Of a stretch of DNA of 64,000 nt, positions 43,790-51,960 are shown piece by piece; position 1 is the first letter of the stretch; the number at the start of each line of letters is the position of its first letter. The position numbers were made by a program, and so were the translations under genes. Origin of the DNA: Pelomonas saccharophila_A (GTDB lineage: Bacteria; Pseudomonadota; Gammaproteobacteria; Burkholderiales; Burkholderiaceae_C); contig NZ_JAVDXU010000001.1 of assembly GCF_031458095.1 (NCBI RefSeq), forward strand, positions 558,001 to 622,000, in the 5' to 3' direction. The notes beneath the pieces were generated by a model. It was given only the letters and a program-made list of their open reading frames with translations. It was not told the origin of the DNA and made no database searches.

Positions 43790-44725
43790 TCACAAGTCGG
43801 CCAGCACACGCAGATGGACGCCCACGCTGCGCGACAGGGCATGAAGGTTATAGCCACCCTCGAGGACCGACACGATACGGCCCTGGGCATGGCGCTCGGC
43901 CACGGCCTTGATCTTGAGCGTCAGCCATTCATAGTCGGCCTCCACGAGGCCGAGCTGGCCCAGGTCATCGTCGCGGTGGGCGTCGAAGCCGGCCGAGATG
44001 AAGATCATCTGCGGCTTGAAGCGCTCCAGGGCCGGCAGCCACATGGCCTCGACGATCTCCCTCACCTCGCCGCCACGCGTGTAGGCCGGCAGCGGCACAT
44101 TGACCATGTTGGTGCCCTTGGGCACGGCGCCGCTGTAGGGATAGAGGGGGTGCTGGAACAGGCTGACCATCAGCACGCGCTCGTCGCCGGCAATGATGTC
44201 CTCGGTGCCGTTGCCATGGTGGACGTCGAAGTCGACGATGGCGACGCGCTTGAGGCCCTTGACGTCCAGCGCATGCCGGGCCGCGATGGCCACGTTGTTG
44301 AAGAAGCAGAAGCCCATGCTCTGGTCGCGCGTGGCATGGTGGCCGGGCGGGCGCACCGAGCAGAAGGCGTTGTCGGCGCGGCCGTCGATGACGAGATCGG
44401 TGGCCTGCACCGCCGCACCCGCGGCATGCAGGGCGGCGGCCCAGGTGTGGGCATTGGCCGAGGTGTCAGGGTCGACGGCACAGCGTTCGCCCTTCTCGGC
44501 GCAGTCGCGCAGCATGGCGCCGATCTCGGCCACATAGCCATGGGTGTGGGCCAGTTCCACGTCCTTGAGGTCGACCGGCTGGGCATCGACATACTCCAGC
44601 GCCTGGCCCAGGCCCGAGGCGATCAGCCAGTCGTCGATGGCGGCCAGCCGCTGCGGGCACTCGGGGTGACCCTCGCCCATGTCGTGACGGCGGCACTCGG
44701 GGGGATTGAAATACGCGGTGGGCAT
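43790..44725 (-). CDS. Histone-deacetylase-family amidohydrolase
   Basis: A 311-residue zinc amidohydrolase of the class II histone deacetylase/acetoin-utilisation family; bacterial members deacetylate acetylpolyamines or proteins. Active-site motifs: RPPGHHATRDQ (catalytic histidine pair, about residue 140), DFDVHHGNGTEDI (zinc ligands, about residue 180) and ISAGFDAHRDD (about residue 265). Length is normal. It is divergent from the MoxR gene with about 30 bp between starts. Confidence 0.9.
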   Translation of the reverse strand: MPTAYFNPPECRRHDMGEGHPECPQRLAAIDDWLIASGLGQALEYVDAQPVDLKDVELAHTHGYVAEIGAMLRDCAEKGERCAVDPDTSANAHTWAAALHAAGAAVQATDLVIDGRADNAFCSVRPPGHHATRDQSMGFCFFNNVAIAARHALDVKGLKRVAIVDFDVHHGNGTEDIIAGDERVLMVSLFQHPLYPYSGAVPKGTNMVNVPLPAYTRGGEVREIVEAMWLPALERFKPQMIFISAGFDAHRDDDLGQLGLVEADYEWLTLKIKAVAERHAQGRIVSVLEGGYNLHALSRSVGVHLRVLADL

Positions 44726-44755
44726 CTACCGTTGTCTCTTGCTATGGTCTGGTCC

Positions 44756-45691
44756 ATGACGACGCCATCACGAACGCTGGCAGGGCAACTGCAGTCCCTG
44801 CAAAACCAGATTAGCACGGTCATCAAGGGCAAGCCGGCCCAGATCGCCGATTCCCTGGCCTGCCTGATGGCCGGCGGGCATCTGCTGATCGAGGACCTGC
44901 CCGGCGTCGGCAAGACGACGCTGGCCCATGCCCTGGCCATCTCCCTGGGCCTGAAGTTCTCGCGCCTGCAGTTCACGGCCGACCTGCTGCCCAGCGACCT
45001 GCTGGGCGTCTCCGTCTACGAACGCGAGAAGAACGGCTTCGCCTTCCACCCCGGCCCGGTCTTCGCCCAGGTGCTGCTGGCCGATGAGATCAACCGCGCC
45101 GGCCCCAAGACCCAGAGCGCCCTGCTCGAGGCCATGGAGGAGCACCAGGTCAGCATCGAGGGCATCAGCCACCCCTTGCCCGAGCCCTTCTTCGTCATCG
45201 CGACGCAAAACCCCAGCGAACAGCTCGGCACCTTCCCGCTGCCGGAGTCACAGCTGGACCGCTTCCTGATGTGCATCTCCCTGGGCTACCCCGACGCCGC
45301 CGCCGAGCGCGAGCTGCTGATGGGCGAGGACAGCCGCGAGCAACTGAAGACGCTCAAAGCCGTCATGACGCCGCCGGAACTGATCGCCGCCCAGGCCGCC
45401 GTCAAGGCCATCCATGCCGCGCCGCCGCTGCTGGACTATCTGCAGGCCCTGATCGCCGCGACGCGCTCGGGCCAGTGGTTCGTCGAGGGCCTGTCGCCGC
45501 GCGCCGGCCTGGCCGTGCTGCGCGCCTCCCGCGCCCGGGCCCTGCTGCAGGGACGCGACTACGTCTCCCCCGACGACGTGCAGGCCATCCTGCCCCAGAC
45601 CATCGCCCATCGCCTGCAGCCCCGCGCCGGTGCCGGTCGTGGGGCGAGAGAGCAGGTACGGGCCATGATCGAAGCCCTGCCTTTGCCGTGA
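44756..45691 (+). CDS. MoxR-family AAA+ ATPase
   Basis: A 311-residue AAA+ chaperone. Walker A is LIEDLPGVGKTTLAHAL (about residue 42), Walker B is VLLADEINRAGPKTQSALLE, sensor 1 is FFVIATQNPSEQLGTFPLPE, and arginine-finger SQLDRF follows. MoxR ATPases work with DUF58 proteins, encoded next (4-bp overlap), in maturation of protein complexes or envelope stress functions. The ATG at 44756 is chosen; another at 44744 is possible, and neither has a good ribosome-binding site. Confidence 0.88.
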   Translation: MTTPSRTLAGQLQSLQNQISTVIKGKPAQIADSLACLMAGGHLLIEDLPGVGKTTLAHALAISLGLKFSRLQFTADLLPSDLLGVSVYEREKNGFAFHPGPVFAQVLLADEINRAGPKTQSALLEAMEEHQVSIEGISHPLPEPFFVIATQNPSEQLGTFPLPESQLDRFLMCISLGYPDAAAERELLMGEDSREQLKTLKAVMTPPELIAAQAAVKAIHAAPPLLDYLQALIAATRSGQWFVEGLSPRAGLAVLRASRARALLQGRDYVSPDDVQAILPQTIAHRLQPRAGAGRGAREQVRAMIEALPLP

Positions 45692-46665
45692 TCCAGGCCC
45701 TGCGCCAACGCTGGCAGGCCTGGTGGCAGGCCCGGCAAGCGCCCGCCGACACCCACCAGACGACCCAGCGCAACGTCTACATCGTGCCGACCTGGGCCGG
45801 TCTGGCCTTCTGCGGCACGCTGGGCGTGCTGCTGCTGGCCAGCATCAACGAGCAGCTCAGCCTGGGCTATGCGCTGACCTTCGCGCTGACGGGCGCCGGC
45901 CTGGCCTCCATGCACACGACGCACGCCAACCTGCGCGGCCTGCAGATGGACCTGAAGGCGCCCGAGGGCGTGCACGCTGGCGACGAATACGCGCTGGAGC
46001 TGCGCCTGCACAACCCCGGCAGCGACCGCTTCGGCATCGCCGTCAGTGCCCAGCTCGACAGCGGCGTGACCGAGCCGGCCTGGATCGACGTGCCGGCCCT
46101 GGGCCATGCCGTGCTCAAGCTGCGCCTGCCGGCGGACAGGCGCGGCCTGCGCGAGCTGCCCCGCCTCATCGTGACGACGCGCTTCCCCTTGGGCTTCTTC
46201 CGCGCCTGGAGCTATTGGCGGCCGGCGGCCAAGGTCTGGGTCTATCCCCGCCCCGAAGACGGGGTGGCCCCCTTCCCCACCCAGGCCGAGGCCGGCTCCG
46301 CCGATGCCGCGTCGACCCGCCGGGCCAGCAGCGGCACCGACTTCTCCGGCGTGCGCGCCTACCGCCGCGGCGACTCCATGAAGCAGATCCTGTGGCGCAA
46401 GTCCGCCCTGGCCCTGGACCAGGGCCTGCCGCTGTGGGTGCGCGAAACCGAGGCGCCACTGGCCCAGGACCTGTGGCTGGACTGGCGCGACACCCAGGGC
46501 CGCGACGTCGAAGCACGGCTGTCGCGGTTGGCTGCCTGGGTGCTGGCCGCGGAGCGCCTGGGCCAGCCCTATGGCCTGCGCTTGGGCAGCCAGGAGATAG
46601 CGCCGTCGCTCGGCGCGGCCCACCGACAGGCCTGCCTGGAAGCGCTGGCAGGATTTGGTTCATGA
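45688..46665 (+). CDS. DUF58 protein
   Basis: A 325-residue protein starting with GTG that overlaps the MoxR stop. Two hydrophobic segments near residues 30-70 anchor it to the inner membrane. The DUF58 core is seen as RASSGTDFSGVRAYRRGDSM and KQILWRKSALA (about residues 215-245). It is expected to act with the MoxR ATPase. Its stop overlaps the next start (ATGA). Confidence 0.85.
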   Translation: MIQALRQRWQAWWQARQAPADTHQTTQRNVYIVPTWAGLAFCGTLGVLLLASINEQLSLGYALTFALTGAGLASMHTTHANLRGLQMDLKAPEGVHAGDEYALELRLHNPGSDRFGIAVSAQLDSGVTEPAWIDVPALGHAVLKLRLPADRRGLRELPRLIVTTRFPLGFFRAWSYWRPAAKVWVYPRPEDGVAPFPTQAEAGSADAASTRRASSGTDFSGVRAYRRGDSMKQILWRKSALALDQGLPLWVRETEAPLAQDLWLDWRDTQGRDVEARLSRLAAWVLAAERLGQPYGLRLGSQEIAPSLGAAHRQACLEALAGFGS

Positions 46666-48683
46666 AGGCCCTGACTGCTTGGTGGACCCGCCTGCCGCGC
46701 GACACCCGCGACAGCTTCTTCCTGCTCGGCGTCATCACGGCCGTCGTCGCCCCGCATGCCGGCCATCTGCCCTGGTGGAGCAGCGCGCTGACCGCGGTCG
46801 TGCTCGGCTGGCGCGGCCTGCTGGCCTGGCGCCAGCGCCCCCTGCCCGGCCGCTGGTGGCTGCTGGCCGTCATCGCGCTCTACACCGGCATGACCTGGCT
46901 GACCTTGCGCACCCTGATCGGCCGCGAAGCCGGCATCACGCTGCTGGTGATGCTGATGGCGCTGAAGACGCTGGAGCTGCGCGCGCGCCGCGACGCCTTC
47001 GTCGTCTTCTTCCTCGGCTTCTTCCTGGTGCTGACGCAGTTCCTGTACTCGCAGTCGCTGCTGATGGCCGTCTGGTCGCTGGTGTCGCTGTGGGGGCTGC
47101 TGGCGGCCGTCGTGCTGGCCCAGATGCCCACCGGTGTGCCCAGCATCGCCATCGCGGCCCGCCGCGCCGCGGGCACGACGGCCCTGGGCCTGCCCGTCAT
47201 GGTGCTGCTCTTCGTGCTGTTCCCGCGCGTCGCGCCGCTGTGGGGGGTGCCCACCGAGGCCATAGGCAAGACCGGCCTGTCCAACCAGCTCGAATTCGGC
47301 GCGATGAACGAGATTGCCAACGACGACAGCATCGCGATGCGGCTCAAGTTCGACGGCCCGCTGCCGCCGCCCGACCAGCGCTACTTCCGCGGCCCGGTGC
47401 TGACCCGCTTCGACGGCAAGACCTGGCGCGCACCCGACCCACGTCCCAGCCAGAACTGGCTGCGTGGCCGCGACGAACTGGGCACCAGCGGCCCGGCCCT
47501 GCGCTACGAGATGACGCTGGAGCCGCTGCGCATCTCGGTGCTGCCACTGCTGGAGATGAGCCCCGGCACCGTGGGCAACCAGATGGTGGTGGCCGAACTG
47601 ACCTTCACACGCGGCCCCGAGCTGCAGTGGGTGGCGTCCCGGCCCATCACCGAGAGGCTGAGGTTGGAGGGCAGCGCCCACGTGGCCTGGCGAGCCGGCG
47701 AGAGGCGTGTGCGCCTGCACCTAGCCACCGACCTGGAGCTGCCGGCCGACCAGAACCCGCGCACCCAGGCCTGGGCCGCCGCGCTGGCCGCCGAGCCGCG
47801 CTTCGCCAGCCTCACGCCTGGCCCGCGCGCTGAAGCGCTGGCGGCGGCCGTGCTCGACCATGTGCGCGGCAACGACTTCCTCTACACCCTCTCCCCGGGG
47901 CGCTACGGTGAAACGTCGCCCCATGTCATCGACGAATTCTGGTTGGACCGGCGCCTGGGCTTCTGCGAACACTTCGCGTCGGCCTTCGTCGTCGTCATGC
48001 GTGCCATGGGCGTGCCGGCCCGTATCGTGACCGGCTTCCAGGGCTGGGACACCGAGCCCCAGGACGGCTACTACGTCGTGCGCAATGCCAATGCCCACGC
48101 CTGGGCCGAGTTCTGGGTCGAGGGCCGCGGCTGGGTGCGCAGCGACCCGACCGCCGCCGTCGCCCCCAACCGCGTCATCCAGGGACTGGCCCTGCGGCCG
48201 CAGCCCGGCGTCATCGGCCAGATCAACCCGACGCTGTGGCGGGCGATGCGCAATGGCTGGGAAACCGTCAACAACCGCTGGCAGCAGCTGGTGCTGAACT
48301 ATTCGCGTGAGAACCAGTTCGACCTGCTCAAGAAGATGGGCTTCGAGCGCGGCGACTGGACCAGCCTCGGCCAGGTGCTTGCCGGCGTCATCCTCGCGCT
48401 GGCCGTCGCCGGCGCGGCCTGGATACGCTGGAGCAGCCGCCCGCATGACGCCTGGAGCCGCCAGCGCGCCCGCATCGCCGCCCTGCTGGCCCGCGCCGGC
48501 GTCAGCATCCCCGCCCACGAAAGCCCCGCCGCCTGGGCTCGCGCCCTGCGCCGCCAGCATGGCCAGAAGGCCGAGCCGGCCGCGCAGTGGCTGGAGAAGC
48601 TGGAGCGCTCGCGCTACGCGCCCGGTGCGCCGGCGCCGGCCTGGGGCGAGTTCCGCACGGCGGCCCGTATGCTGCGGGCGTGA
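46662..48683 (+). CDS. DUF3488/transglutaminase-like membrane protein
   Basis: A 673-residue protein: six or so N-terminal membrane segments (DUF3488, residues about 15-190), a periplasmic transglutaminase-like domain with the Cys-His-Asp triad visible in DRRLGFCEHFASAFVVVMRA (cysteine), NANAHAWAEFWVEGRG (histidine) and VRSDPTAAV (aspartate), then a C-terminal membrane segment near residue 570 and a cytoplasmic tail. It belongs to the conserved MoxR-DUF58-TGase set; the enzymatic substrate is unknown. Confidence 0.88.
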   Translation: MKALTAWWTRLPRDTRDSFFLLGVITAVVAPHAGHLPWWSSALTAVVLGWRGLLAWRQRPLPGRWWLLAVIALYTGMTWLTLRTLIGREAGITLLVMLMALKTLELRARRDAFVVFFLGFFLVLTQFLYSQSLLMAVWSLVSLWGLLAAVVLAQMPTGVPSIAIAARRAAGTTALGLPVMVLLFVLFPRVAPLWGVPTEAIGKTGLSNQLEFGAMNEIANDDSIAMRLKFDGPLPPPDQRYFRGPVLTRFDGKTWRAPDPRPSQNWLRGRDELGTSGPALRYEMTLEPLRISVLPLLEMSPGTVGNQMVVAELTFTRGPELQWVASRPITERLRLEGSAHVAWRAGERRVRLHLATDLELPADQNPRTQAWAAALAAEPRFASLTPGPRAEALAAAVLDHVRGNDFLYTLSPGRYGETSPHVIDEFWLDRRLGFCEHFASAFVVVMRAMGVPARIVTGFQGWDTEPQDGYYVVRNANAHAWAEFWVEGRGWVRSDPTAAVAPNRVIQGLALRPQPGVIGQINPTLWRAMRNGWETVNNRWQQLVLNYSRENQFDLLKKMGFERGDWTSLGQVLAGVILALAVAGAAWIRWSSRPHDAWSRQRARIAALLARAGVSIPAHESPAAWARALRRQHGQKAEPAAQWLEKLERSRYAPGAPAPAWGEFRTAARMLRA

Positions 48684-49738
48684 AGTTCAGACATCTGCCC
48701 CTGCTGGCCAGCCTGCTGCTGGCCTGTTCCGTCCACGCCAAGCCCCATCGCGCCAAACCGGCGCCGCCGCCCGAGCCTCTGGGCGAGCGCCCCGCTGTCA
48801 TCGCCTTTGCCGACGAACTCGCCAGCGCCCAGGGCTGGGACGCCGCCGCCCTGCGCGGGCAGCTGACCCAGGCCCTGGACCTGCCGCGCGTGAAGCAGCT
48901 CATCCTGCCGGCTGCTGTCGGTACGGCCAAGAACTGGACGGCCTACCGCGACCGCTTCATCGAGCCCAAGCGCCTGGACGCCGGTGTGGCCTTCTGGGCC
49001 GAACATGAAGCGGCGCTGGCCCGGGCTGAGAGCAGCTATGGCGTGCCGGCCGAAGTCATCGTCGGCATCATCGGCGTCGAGACCTTCTACGGCCGCATCA
49101 CCGGTGGCTTCAAGGTGCTGGATGCGCTGGCGACGCTGGCCTTCGACTTCCCCACCGAACACCCCCGTGCGGCCGACCGCCAGACCTTCTTCCGCAACGA
49201 GCTGGCCGAATTCCTCAAGCTCTGCCGCGAGAACGGCCTGGACGCCGCCGACGTGCGCGGCAGCTATGCCGGTGCCTTGGGGCTGCCACAGTTCATGCCT
49301 GGCAGCTGGCGCCAGCATGCGGTGGACTTTGACGGCGACGGCCGCATCGACCTCATCGCCAGCCCGGTGGATGCCATCGGCAGCGTGGCCCACTATCTGT
49401 CGGAATACGGCTGGAAGCCCGGCGACGCCACCCATTACAGCGTCAAGCTGCCGGCCGACCGCCGCGAGCGCGCCCGGCTGCTGGCGCCCGACATCAAGCC
49501 CACCTTCACGGCCGCCGAGCTGAGCGCCGCTGGTGCCCTGCCCTCGGAGGCCGCGCGCGACCACGACGGCCCCATGGCCGTCATCGAATTGCAGAACGGG
49601 CCGAAGAAGCCGCCCACGGTGCTGCTGGGCACGCAGAACTTCTGGGTCGTCACGCGCTACAACTGGTCGGCCTATTACGCCTTGGCCGTCATCGAATTGG
49701 GCCAGGCCGTGAAAGCCCGGCGCTTGCAGCAAAGATGA
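48680..49738 (+). CDS. mltB: Lytic murein transglycosylase B
   Basis: A 352-residue exported enzyme that cuts the glycan strands of peptidoglycan, leaving 1,6-anhydro ends. The signal peptide has a cysteine at LLACSVHA, which may be a lipobox-like site. The catalytic glutamate is in IIGVETFYGRITG (about residue 137) and the family motif AGALGLPQFMPGSWRQHAVD follows (about residue 198). It starts with GTG overlapping the transglutaminase stop (GTGA), so it is translationally tied to the MoxR cluster. Confidence 0.9.
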   Translation: MKFRHLPLLASLLLACSVHAKPHRAKPAPPPEPLGERPAVIAFADELASAQGWDAAALRGQLTQALDLPRVKQLILPAAVGTAKNWTAYRDRFIEPKRLDAGVAFWAEHEAALARAESSYGVPAEVIVGIIGVETFYGRITGGFKVLDALATLAFDFPTEHPRAADRQTFFRNELAEFLKLCRENGLDAADVRGSYAGALGLPQFMPGSWRQHAVDFDGDGRIDLIASPVDAIGSVAHYLSEYGWKPGDATHYSVKLPADRRERARLLAPDIKPTFTAAELSAAGALPSEAARDHDGPMAVIELQNGPKKPPTVLLGTQNFWVVTRYNWSAYYALAVIELGQAVKARRLQQR

Positions 49739-50331
49739 GCACACTGCGGCCGCGCAAACAGCCGACACAGCCGCGCGCCATCGAGACGGTGGCCTGCATC
49801 CTCGAGGCGGCGGCCCAGATCCTGGAAGCCCAGGGTTTCGAGGCCTTCAACACCAATGCGGTGGCCGAGCGCGCCGGCGTCAGCATCGGCTCGCTCTACC
49901 AGTACTTCCCCGGCAAGGATGCCCTGCTGATCGCGTTGATGGAGCGCGAGAAGCAACGCTTCCGTGATGACGCTGCCGCGGCGTTGGCCGAGCCCTCGGG
50001 CCGCACGGCGCTGCGGCATCTAATCCAAGCCGCCGTGCGCCAGCAACTCGATCGGGCCGAACTGGCAAGGCTGCTGGACCTGGAAGAGGAAAAGCCCGAG
50101 ACCCGCCAGGTGCTGGAGGGCAAGAGCGGCTTTGCCGGACTGATCCGGCGCATCCTGGAGATGCCCGGCCTGCCGCTACAGCCGGACGTCGCAGGCGCGG
50201 CCGACGACGTCGGCCAGCTCATCCGGGCCTTGACCGACGCGGCCGGCCTGCGTGGCGACAGCGACGCCGCGGCCCTGGAAAAACGCATCGCCGCGGCCGT
50301 CTTCGGCTATCTGGGCGCCGCGCAAATGTGA
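49735..50331 (+). CDS. TetR-family transcriptional regulator
   Basis: A 198-residue regulator. The N-terminal helix-turn-helix is VACILEAAAQILEAQGFEAF … TNAVAERAGVSIGSLYQYFP (residues about 19-62); the C-terminal ligand domain has no recognised specificity. It overlaps the mltB stop by 4 bp (ATGA), an unusual place for a TetR gene. It may control the preceding operon, but no operator was found. Confidence 0.85.
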   Translation: MSTLRPRKQPTQPRAIETVACILEAAAQILEAQGFEAFNTNAVAERAGVSIGSLYQYFPGKDALLIALMEREKQRFRDDAAAALAEPSGRTALRHLIQAAVRQQLDRAELARLLDLEEEKPETRQVLEGKSGFAGLIRRILEMPGLPLQPDVAGAADDVGQLIRALTDAAGLRGDSDAAALEKRIAAAVFGYLGAAQM

Positions 50332-50438
50332 GCAAGGGCGCCGGGCAAGCCGCTCTGCCCGAGAGGCTGCCCATGCGAGTAGCCCGAAAGCCCTCCAAAA
50401 CCGACGATGAAGGCTCTGAAAAACCTTTGGAGCCTTCC

Positions 50439-50846
50439 ATGACCACAGCATCGACTTTCGCCCCCATGAAGCTCAACCATCTGAGCTTCCCCTCCCTCGA
50501 CCCCGCCCAGACCTCGGCCTTCTTCGAGAAATACCTGGGCTTCACGCGCTCGCTCGTCGGCGGCTTCTGGATCCTGAAGCGGCCTGGCTTCGACGTCGTC
50601 ATCGAGAACGGCAGCGGTTTGGCACCGGACTGGCCCCGGACCTTCCACGTCGGCTTCGAACTGCCCACGCGAGCCGACGTCGAGGCCCTCTACGCCGCCA
50701 TGGCCGCCGACGGCGTGGCCATGGAAACCGAGGTCATCAGCCATGAACGCGGTTCGCGCTTCTTCTGCCGCGCTCCGGGCGGGGTGATGTTCGAGCTGAA
50801 TACGCGGGCCGATGCGACGCCCGAGTACCGCGCCACCTTCGACTGA
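50439..50846 (+). CDS. Glyoxalase/VOC-superfamily protein
   Basis: A 135-residue VOC-fold protein. The beta-alpha-beta-beta-beta modules are clear: MKLNHLSFPSLDPAQTSAFF, KYLGFTRSLVGGFWILKRPG and RFFCRAPGGVMFELNTRADA. One expected metal histidine is in LNHLSF and a glutamate in MFELN. GGAG lies 6 nt before ATG 50439, preferred to the internal ATG at 50466. Substrate unknown; dioxygenase, glyoxalase or resistance protein all remain possible. Confidence 0.8.
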   Translation: MTTASTFAPMKLNHLSFPSLDPAQTSAFFEKYLGFTRSLVGGFWILKRPGFDVVIENGSGLAPDWPRTFHVGFELPTRADVEALYAAMAADGVAMETEVISHERGSRFFCRAPGGVMFELNTRADATPEYRATFD

Positions 50847-50848
50847 GA

Positions 50849-51916
50849 TCAGTACGGAGCGGGCATGAGCACGCCGGCTTCGACCGAGATGAAATACGGC
50901 GACACCGTCGGCCAGGTGGCCAGGTTGTACTGCCCGCCGGCCACGCGCTTCTCGACCTGCAGGCTGCGGAAGGTCAGCGGCTTCTTGGCCTGGACCGTCG
51001 TCGGCGCGATCGTCGGTTTCAGGAAATAGGCGCGGCCGGTGCGCCCGCCGGCGCCGTCGTCATTGCCCATGACGGTGGCGGTGTCGCCATCCACGACGAC
51101 GGCCGTCTGCTCGTCCACGCCGATGCCGCGCAAGGCCTGCCAGCCGTCCCAGCCGTCGGCCGACAGGCGGGCCAGGAAGGTGACGAGGCGGCCCATGCGG
51201 TCGCGGGCGACGAGATGGGCGTCGGTGATGACGTTGCCCATCAGCGGCAGCGCATTCAGGAAGCTGCGGTCCAGCGTGACATTGCGGTCATAGGGATTGG
51301 CCATGGCTTCGGCCGACGAGACCGACTGGTTGGCGCCCGAGTAGTCGAACTGGCCCAGCACGGCCAGGCCGGCGCTGGTGCCGCCGAAAGGCACCTTGCG
51401 CGCGACGGCCGCCTTCATGGCTGCCTCCAGCGGCGTGCCGGCCCATTGGGCGATATAGGTGGACTGGTCGCCGCCGGCGATGAAGAGCACGTCGGCGCGG
51501 TTGACGAGGTCCAGCACTTCGGGAGCGCTGGCGCCGGCCCGTGTCTTCAGCACGATGGATTCGACGGAGTCGACGCCATCCATGGCCATCAGATAGGCGT
51601 TGTAGCCATCGGCGCCCGAGGTGCGCAGGATGACGACATCGACCTTGGCCGCCGTGCCGCCGCGGGCCTTGGCGATCATGGCGCGGAAGGCGTCGTCCAC
51701 ATCGATGCCCCCGCCCATCAGCACCAGCAGATTGCTCGCCGGCTGCGGCGGCAACGCGTCGGCGGCGCTGCCGCTGCGGTAGACGTCGTAGTCCCGGTTG
51801 CCGGCCGTGGCCTTGGCGCCGCTGCCGGCACTGCCACCGCCCGCGGCGGCGGCCAGGCTGACGCAGAGCAGACCCAACGAGATGATGTGACGAACCCAGC
51901 CCTTCCAGCGCTTCAT
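50849..51916 (-). CDS. Cyanophycinase-like S51 peptidase, exported
   Basis: A 355-residue protein with an N-terminal signal or anchor (HIISLGLLCVSLAAAAG). The S51/class I glutamine-amidotransferase-like fold shows LLVLMGGGIDVDDAFRAMIA, VLFIAGGDQSTYIAQW and the nucleophile serine in FGGTSAGLAVLGQ (about residue 187), as in cyanophycinase. Cyanophycinases release beta-Asp-Arg dipeptides from cyanophycin; exported versions degrade external polymer. The exact substrate is inferred. It is convergent with the VOC gene. Confidence 0.8.
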   Translation of the reverse strand: MKRWKGWVRHIISLGLLCVSLAAAAGGGSAGSGAKATAGNRDYDVYRSGSAADALPPQPASNLLVLMGGGIDVDDAFRAMIAKARGGTAAKVDVVILRTSGADGYNAYLMAMDGVDSVESIVLKTRAGASAPEVLDLVNRADVLFIAGGDQSTYIAQWAGTPLEAAMKAAVARKVPFGGTSAGLAVLGQFDYSGANQSVSSAEAMANPYDRNVTLDRSFLNALPLMGNVITDAHLVARDRMGRLVTFLARLSADGWDGWQALRGIGVDEQTAVVVDGDTATVMGNDDGAGGRTGRAYFLKPTIAPTTVQAKKPLTFRSLQVEKRVAGGQYNLATWPTVSPYFISVEAGVLMPAPY

Positions 51917-51960
51917 GCGACCTCCACGGTGATGGCGGCTCGAGTGTGGCAGCCCCGGCC

